A stretch of 64,000 nucleotides of DNA from Lyophyllum atratum (lineage: Eukaryota > Basidiomycota > Agaricomycetes > Agaricales > Lyophyllaceae). The stretch lies in NCBI GenBank assembly GCA_014905825.1, contig JACGCN010000059.1, positions 166,647-230,646 on the forward strand. The letters are read 5' to 3'. This document shows, piece after piece, positions 58,249-64,000 of the stretch. The number at the start of each line of letters is the position of its first letter. Within the stretch, counting starts at the first letter, position 1. A program made the position numbers and the translations under genes. The notes beneath the pieces were generated by a model. It was not told the origin of the DNA and searched no databases. It saw only the letters and a program-made list of their open reading frames with translations.

Positions 58249-58895
58249 GGTGTTCCAGAGCCGGGGAGATGGAGAAGACCTCGTAAAACATCCGGGGCAG
58301 TGATACACCTTTTGTATTAGCGTACGTGCATGCAAGTTGCAACAAACGTGATAGTTTGGACCTAAATTTTATGTGGAGTGTAGACAGAGGGGAAATTCTC
58401 CTCAGCGAAGCGAAAGGAGGGGGTCTTGGGCCAACGTGAGCGCTGGACAACAACGCACGAGGGCACTATCACGAGCTCGACGAACGTGCGGGATCATACG
58501 CAGCGAACATGGGTGGAAACTGAGCATATTATATAATAGATTGGGGTCCTAGATGGCTTCACCCCATGGTGCATACTTAGAGTTGGTTGGTGCGTTGCAG
58601 AATCGTTGTAGAATGAGGAGAGGGAGGGAGAGGGCTAAATATAGATTGTAAGGACAATGGACAATAGCGGCAAACAAGTCGGAGATGGGCAAGAGATGGC
58701 TATGACCCTGTCACTGTCAGTCTGAGGTGGACTGGCCACAACAAGGCAGAGCCCCGCCTGCTCACCTTGTCCCCATAGTATTATCAGTCCCATTGTTCTG
58801 ACCTCACTCACGTGGTCGGAATACACCGATTCACCAGCGCCGTCAGCTTGACTGTGAACTTGGTTCTGCCCACTGTGCATCCTTAACCCTTCGCT
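58249..58895. other. Divergent intergenic region between BTA1 and the ELL-like gene
   Basis: 647 bp of promoter space; a purine-rich run near 58610-58640. No gene or repeat recognised. Confidence 0.5.
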
Positions 58896-61359
58896 ATGCC
58901 TCTTCCAGAGACTACTCTGTCTCTCGGCCCCCATACCAACCCTGGCGAGTCTGAACACTCAAAGCCCAAGGTAGCCATGCTCGTTCGCATGTCTACCGAG
59001 ACCCTGGACGCTCTCCAAGCCCTCGGTGAGAAGCCTCCAATGGATTTCGAATTCGGTGACACCCCAGTAAGTATGCACTTGCCCGTTGATTCCGCAATAC
59101 CTGACCGTATCAGGGGATACACATTGGAGGCACCTTTTATCCAATGCGGTCGTTGAAGGAAGAGACTCCGCATGAACTGTACCTTCGCACCCACTCAGCT
59201 TCTAAACCAAATGCGCCCCTCAAACTTTACGCTAATGTTACCGGAAAGTTCACCATTGAACACGACAAGCTCGGAGCCAATCTCAAAGACAGGATTCGCG
59301 AGAAAACTATCGACGCTGCTAAGCAGCGAGATGATCGTAAAACAAAATTCATCGACACCCCGCCTACCCTTCCTGCCAAGACCACAAAAAAGCGGAAAGA
59401 ACAATCATCTGCAATGTTTCGTAATGCCATTCGTCCGTCCGACCAAGTAAAGCTCAACGCATCCAATTCCTCGTCAGTCGTCGCCCCCGCGCGCGTCGCT
59501 TCTCCCGTGCCTGCGGCACCCAAGAAGAAACCGAGCGATTCGTCACTTCGTAAACGGCTGGTGCACTGCATGGCTGTCCAGGAGAGACCTCGAGACCAGA
59601 TCATAAAATTAATTACCGGTGCCGATGTGATGCATCGAAACGCCGCGAGGTTCTTGATCTCTTAGAAGAAGTGAGGATTCTTTTCGGATCCTTCCAGGAC
59701 ATTACTGAAGAGTTTCACTAGGTTGCAGAGCAAACATCCGCCACCAAGAAGGGCGAAGACCCTGGGTCAAAGATTTGGCGTCTCAGGACAGAATCATGGA
59801 AAGAAGTTCGACCTTTCGAATGGCCTAAACTGCCTGAACAAGAGCGTATAAATTTGGCGAGAACGGGTCGCCAGAAGCTGAGCAGCTTGGGTATCAAACA
59901 GTCCGATCCTCTCTGGGAACATTTCACATTCCGTTCCCCCGCGACAACCGCTTCTGCAACTCCTTCTGCTGGTCCTTCGAGGATCACTTCAGCCGTGCCT
60001 AATGGCGAAACCAAGCAGGGAGTTAAACTAGAGGTCGTCGCGAAGCGTGGGGTATCGTCGAAAGAGGTTAAGGAGAAGAAGGCGAAACCGAAACCCGACC
60101 CCGGCGCGGAAATTCAGATGAAAGATGAGAGCATCAAGGCTGCACCCCGCGTCAGCAACGCGAATGGCAAAATGAAGGACACCGAGAGCGCATCCTCCAA
60201 GTCTTCTGCTGTTGCTGGCTCAAGGAAGCCCCCAGGATCTGGCTTCAGGGCTGGGAAAACTACCTCTCAGGATTCATACGACGATGGCGCTAGCCGTAGT
60301 TCTGTTCTTCAAGGCAAATCAGTGGATATAGGAGATGCCAACCAGCCTCGCGCCTCGCTACCCGCCAAAGTCCTTCCATCAACCCAACAAGCAACTAAGC
60401 ACGAAAGGCTCAACGGTTCCACCATACCAACTCAGCGGATACGGAAGCTGCGGGAGTCTGATGCTGGCTTTGGCTCCGATTCCGACCGGGAGAGGGGTCC
60501 AGATCGGCTGAGAGAGGGTGCTAAAACCAAGACAGTGGTTAAGCAAGAGGGAGGCGAGGAAAGGCGGAGGTTGGAGACCCCTACCCTTAAACGCAAACAA
60601 GACGGTAACGATTCCGAGGTTCCGGCTTCGCAAAAGAAACGGAGGACGGAAACTGGTGCAGTTTCGGCTTCGTCCTCGAAGATACCAAACCCAAGGATCT
60701 GTCATTACCCAAAAAGCCAGACCTAGCGCCGCCAGCTCGCCCAAAAGTACGGAAGGACGCGTCACCACCGCTGCACCCACCTGCTTACCCAAAATCAACA
60801 AGAAGGAGATTCCTGCATCGCGCTCCTCGGTGTCTATGCGAGACGGAAAAGCGTCTCCGCAGGAAAGTACCTCTTCTGCACAGTCCCGTGGTCGGGCAGA
60901 CTCTAAGGCGAACTGGTGCGTCGCACAAGAATCGCCGCAAGTCACCTATCTACACATCCTCTTCAGAAGATGAGGCGAGATTCGCAAACCGAGACGGGAT
61001 GCGCCCAACGGGCCGCCACCCACGCTTCCTATGACCAGCCATCACCCTAGCACCCAGTCCCCGTCCCAGTCCCGTTCCCAAAGCTCGCGAGTCACGACCT
61101 CTGACCGACAGACCATGCCAGCCTGCGTGTGCGATATAGCGCGACGTACAACGAGTACGTGGCGGTATTTGGGAAGATGGTTTCGCAAAAGACCAAGATT
61201 GACGGTTTGCTGCGCAACGGGGAGAGCGGGTCGACGACGGACTCTGATGGCGATGCCGACCTGATGGACGCGGAGGACTTGGCCAGACTGAGTGTGGATT
61301 ACAAGAGGTTATATGGCGAGCTGGCGACGATCCGTGGCATGTTTCCTGAGACCGATTAA
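58896..61359 (+). CDS. ELL-type RNA polymerase II elongation factor, frame broken at several places
   Basis: Exons 58896-59066, 59114-59670 and from 59722 onward are clear. The N-terminal ELL domain reads GIHIGGTFYPMRSLKEETPH, ELYLRT, PLKLYANVTGKFTIEHDKL, then RKRLVHCMAVQERPRDQIIK, GSKIWRLRTESWKEVRPFEW and LPEQERINLARTGRQKLSSL. A Ser/Lys-rich middle follows. The C-terminus is an occludin/ELL domain: LRVRYSATYNEYVAVFGKMV and LARLSVDYKRLYGELATIRG, ending at 61359. ELL stimulates polymerase II elongation. Problem: the frame slips at about 59625 (one T short of GATTGT, giving CDASKRREVLDLLEE in the next frame), and between about 60670 and 61110 coding-like sequence alternates among the three frames without good splice sites. 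Either indel errors or decay. Family call rests on both ends. Confidence 0.75.
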
Positions 61360-61844
61360 GCAAGTGCTGCTCAATCGACAGTTGGTAGCTTGGGTTCTGG
61401 GTTTGTAAACTATAATGGGACTCTTTCGTCATGTATCTACGAAGGATTCTCGGCTTTGCTAGAGATACGGGGATATCATGTATTACCAACGCGCAGATAA
61501 TTTATTCTACTCCTCTGACCTGCTCAGGCTGAGTGCCACGTGACCATGAACCCATGGGCTATGTTTGTCATTATTAAGGTCCAAGTCTGATCTGATCCCG
61601 GAATATTGTCGGATTAATGTTCTTTCAAACACCTTCCAAACATGTATCCTCTGCGAACAGATGACATGAAACTTGCCCTTCTTTGGTCTAATTCTCTCGC
61701 ATGACCGGCGAAACGTACGGTAACAGCGTTGTCTATCATGAGATAGAGAAGCGCCATTTTTTAGGATCCGAAAATAGGGCGGAAAACGCCTTTAAAATGG
61801 CGCAGTTCTGCAATCATTAGCACATCGTCGACTTTTCCTCTCAC
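61360..61844. other. Intergenic between the ELL-like and DUF1479 genes
   Basis: 485 bp; contains an AT-rich patch near 61610 but no gene seen. Confidence 0.5.
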
Positions 61845-63643
61845 TATGGTTCCTACTACTGCTTCGAAGCCCATTGACAAGGCTGTACAACTCCCCCTGC
61901 TGCAGCATTGCCTGAAGCACACCCAGCCTATTTCTCTGACCTCAAGAAAGCGCTGTGGAAGGATGAACTCCTCCAGAGCTGGAAAGAAGTTCTAGTCGCA
62001 CTCGACGCTGCCGTCCAAGAAATTTTCGTCTCATAGGTGGTGCCGTGCGTATTGATTATTTGTCTTTGGGTAGCCACTTCAACAACGCGTCCCCAGGTAA
62101 TTCCTCGCGTGACGTTCGCCCAGATGAGTGCAGGACTCTCAGACGACCAGGTCAAAGCCATCAGGAAAGTTGGCGTCGTCGTTGTCACTGGAGGAGTGCC
62201 TCAAGAGGTAGTCGCTATCGACTAATTAACCTAACACTATCGTACTCACAACCCGCCTTTTATTTCTTGCGGTCGCAGGAGGCTTTGGCCTGGAAGCAAT
62301 CTGTCAAAGACTATGCCGCTGCCAACACCGGCGAAATCACAGGTGCGAAATTTACCGCTTTACTATGGACAGCTGAATCTCTAATGCGTTTATGACAGGT
62401 TACCCAGCTGATAACATCCAGATCTATGAGATGTACAACTCTAAAGGCCAGGTCGCTGCGCGTGTGCACCCGGCCATTATCGAAACGCAGCGTTACTTGA
62501 TGTCTCTCTGGCATATATCTGATCCCGACACCCAGATCAGCCTTGATACCCCGATCTCTTACTTTGACCGTGTACGTATTCGCCATCCCGGAGACGTGAC
62601 TTTCGTTCTGGACCCTCACATCGACAACGGCTCTGTGGAGCGGTGGGAAGACCCTACATAACCGCCACTGCTATCGAGAAATTTTGAAGGGAGGAAGCGC
62701 ATGGAAGAATCATGATGCCTACGATGCGTCTCCCCGTCTGGATGCTGCACAGGATATGCACGGTTGCTCGTAAGTGGTAAACATATGTAAATCATTGTTC
62801 TGTATCGCTGAAGCTGTGGGGAATTCGCAGCAACCAAGGATCTATCTTTCGTGCATGGCAAGGCTGGACTTCCATGTCGCGCACGGGCCAGGGGAGGGCA
62901 CCCTCCGCGTCCTTCCCATGCTTGAGCCCGCCATGGCCTATATCATCCTTCGCCCCTTCTTCGCTTTGAACGCTGAAACCAATGAGTGGGAAGTCGACCT
63001 TGAGAATCCAGAGTTCCCTGGAAGTCTTGTAGGTGAAAGCAGTTCCTGACTACCAAGACGCATCCCCCACCTCAGGCTCGACAAAACTATGGTCGGGATA
63101 ACCGACAGTTGATCCTGGTGATCAGGTCTATTGTAGGTGGCGCTGTAATGAGATTTATAACATGGATTGACGAACTTTTTTCCTAGGGCACTGCGATATT
63201 GTCCACGAGGTTGAGGGTCACCATAATGGAAAAATGACTCTTCTGTCGTTTATATTCCTGCGGTCCCATTGACTGTCAAGAAGTGAGTAGCAAGTTCAAC
63301 CGTGGTTGGCGGTTGCTTCTGTTTGTGGGAAATCTGACTTCGCGGCTCGCAGTGGTCGCTACCTTCGTGAACAGCGCGCCACATTTGAAGCTGGTCTTCC
63401 TGCTCCGTACGCCCCTTACCCGCTGTCTATCGTTTCGATTACTGACTCGTTCCTTTCCTATACGACAGCGATTTCCCTAATGGACCTGGAGAGTCCAACT
63501 GTGTTGGACGCGCAACACCTGCGGACGTTACATCTGTCGAGGGTCGACGGGCCTTCGGGTTGGAGCCGTTCGAGGTGAAGGCGGAGAGAAATCCAAGTCT
63601 TTCATCAAGAACCATGAATGATCTACTGTTCGAAGGGAGATAG
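61845..63643 (+). pseudogene. DUF1479 (2OG-Fe(II) oxygenase-like) gene with multiple frame breaks
   Basis: The order of blocks matches fungal DUF1479 proteins, which have a double-stranded beta-helix oxygenase fold of unclear substrate. Seen are ALPEAHPAYFSDLKKALWKD, IRKVGVVVVTGGVPQEEALA, PISYFDRVRIRHPGDVTFVL with DPHIDNGSVERWEDPT, FRAWQGWTSMSRT, GEGTLRVLPMLEPAMAYIIL with RPFFAL, HLRLDKTMVGI, VDPGDQVYWHCDIVHEVEGH, SSVVYIPAVPLTVKNGRYLR, and DFPNGPGESNCVGRATPADV with EGRRAFGLEPFEV. HxD and distal His candidates for iron are present. Short introns are recognisable at 62212-62279, 62350-62398, 62772-62830 and 63285-63353. The frame slips near 61895, 62660, 62888, 63040, 63105 and 63232. Most are one-base changes in C or A runs. 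Listed as a pseudogene as sequenced; sequencing error is equally possible. Confidence 0.65.
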
Positions 63644-63821
63644 TTCGTCGTTTGGATCGTACAGCACAAAGAATGAAAGTGGCTACCGTTTAAAGTACCT
63701 TGCCAGAAAGTACATGTCGGATATTTCGGACCGAACTCGCGGTGTAGCCACCTTAATTTCCATTTTGAGTACTTTGCCCTTTGCCTTCACCTAGCTTCAC
63801 CTTCTACCTTGCTTCTACCAC

Positions 63822-64000
63822 TATGTGCGGGATCATCGACAATTATTTGCGAGGTCAGACGGTGTTCTTTGCATCTTTATGCGCGATTCATTCTTGAGTC
63901 CGTCAGCCTCACCTGGATAAAGTGCATTTGGTCAGCCACCCACGTATAATCACCTGGTGTCTTCTCGAATCCAGCGCAGAGAGGCGATCTCCCTATCACC
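63822..64000 (+). other. Possible 5' end of a glutamine-amidotransferase-like gene, cut by window
   Basis: An ATG at 63822 opens MCGIIDNYLRG, and proteins with an N-terminal catalytic Cys2 (class II glutamine amidotransferases) begin Met-Cys-Gly-Ile. A GT follows soon (63854) that could start an intron. Only this short similarity supports the call, and the remaining bases do not extend it. Confidence 0.2.

Overview
This is nuclear chromosomal DNA of a filamentous basidiomycete, most likely an Agaricomycete. Genes lie close together on both strands. Most are cut by several introns of about 45-60 bp with GT(A/G)NG donors and short CTRAC/CTGAC-like branch sites. The gene set is eukaryotic: Mediator, NuA4, RNA polymerase I, shelterin-like, ARF6, RAD23 and PAM16. 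I see no operons, CRISPR arrays, rRNA, tRNA, insertion sequences or intact transposons. I rebuilt exon structures by hand. For most genes the exon lengths add up to an intact frame, and those structures are given in each entry.

Layout: 0-5.5 kb carries a secreted carboxymuconolactone-decarboxylase-like protein (cut by the window edge), a GH16 glucanase, a single-pass membrane protein and an Lsb1/Pin3-type SH3 protein. 5.6-10.7 kb has a Mediator subunit 25-like protein and the very-long-chain hydroxyacyl-CoA dehydratase (PHS1/HACD). 11.4-26.4 kb is framed by two paralogous Psr1/SCP-type CTD-like phosphatases on the same strand; between them lie a bZIP factor, a probable shelterin TPP1/Tpz1-like protein and a membrane-anchored coiled-coil protein. 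26.7-41 kb has an HMMR/RHAMM-like coiled-coil protein, EPL1, an LRR protein, RAD23, ARF6 and mitochondrial cysteine synthase. 41-53 kb has PAM16, RPA43, a prolidase-type peptidase, a BTB protein with a split domain and a LIM-C1-RhoGAP. 54-64 kb has KTI12, the fused betaine-lipid synthase BTA1, an ELL-type elongation factor and a DUF1479 oxygenase-like gene.

The genes do not form one pathway. Small themes are transcription and chromatin (MED25, EPL1, ELL, RPA43, bZIP), polarity and membrane traffic (ARF6, LIM-RhoGAP, SH3 protein, Psr1-like phosphatases), lipids (PHS1, BTA1) and mitochondria (PAM16, cysteine synthase).

The points most worth checking are a sharp cluster of frame breaks confined to 59.6-63.3 kb, two GC-AG introns (one with an atypical donor), an initiator exon that is only the ATG of PAM16, a candidate fungal TPP1, a fungal HMMR-like protein, and the Psr1-like gene pair with a possible third relic.
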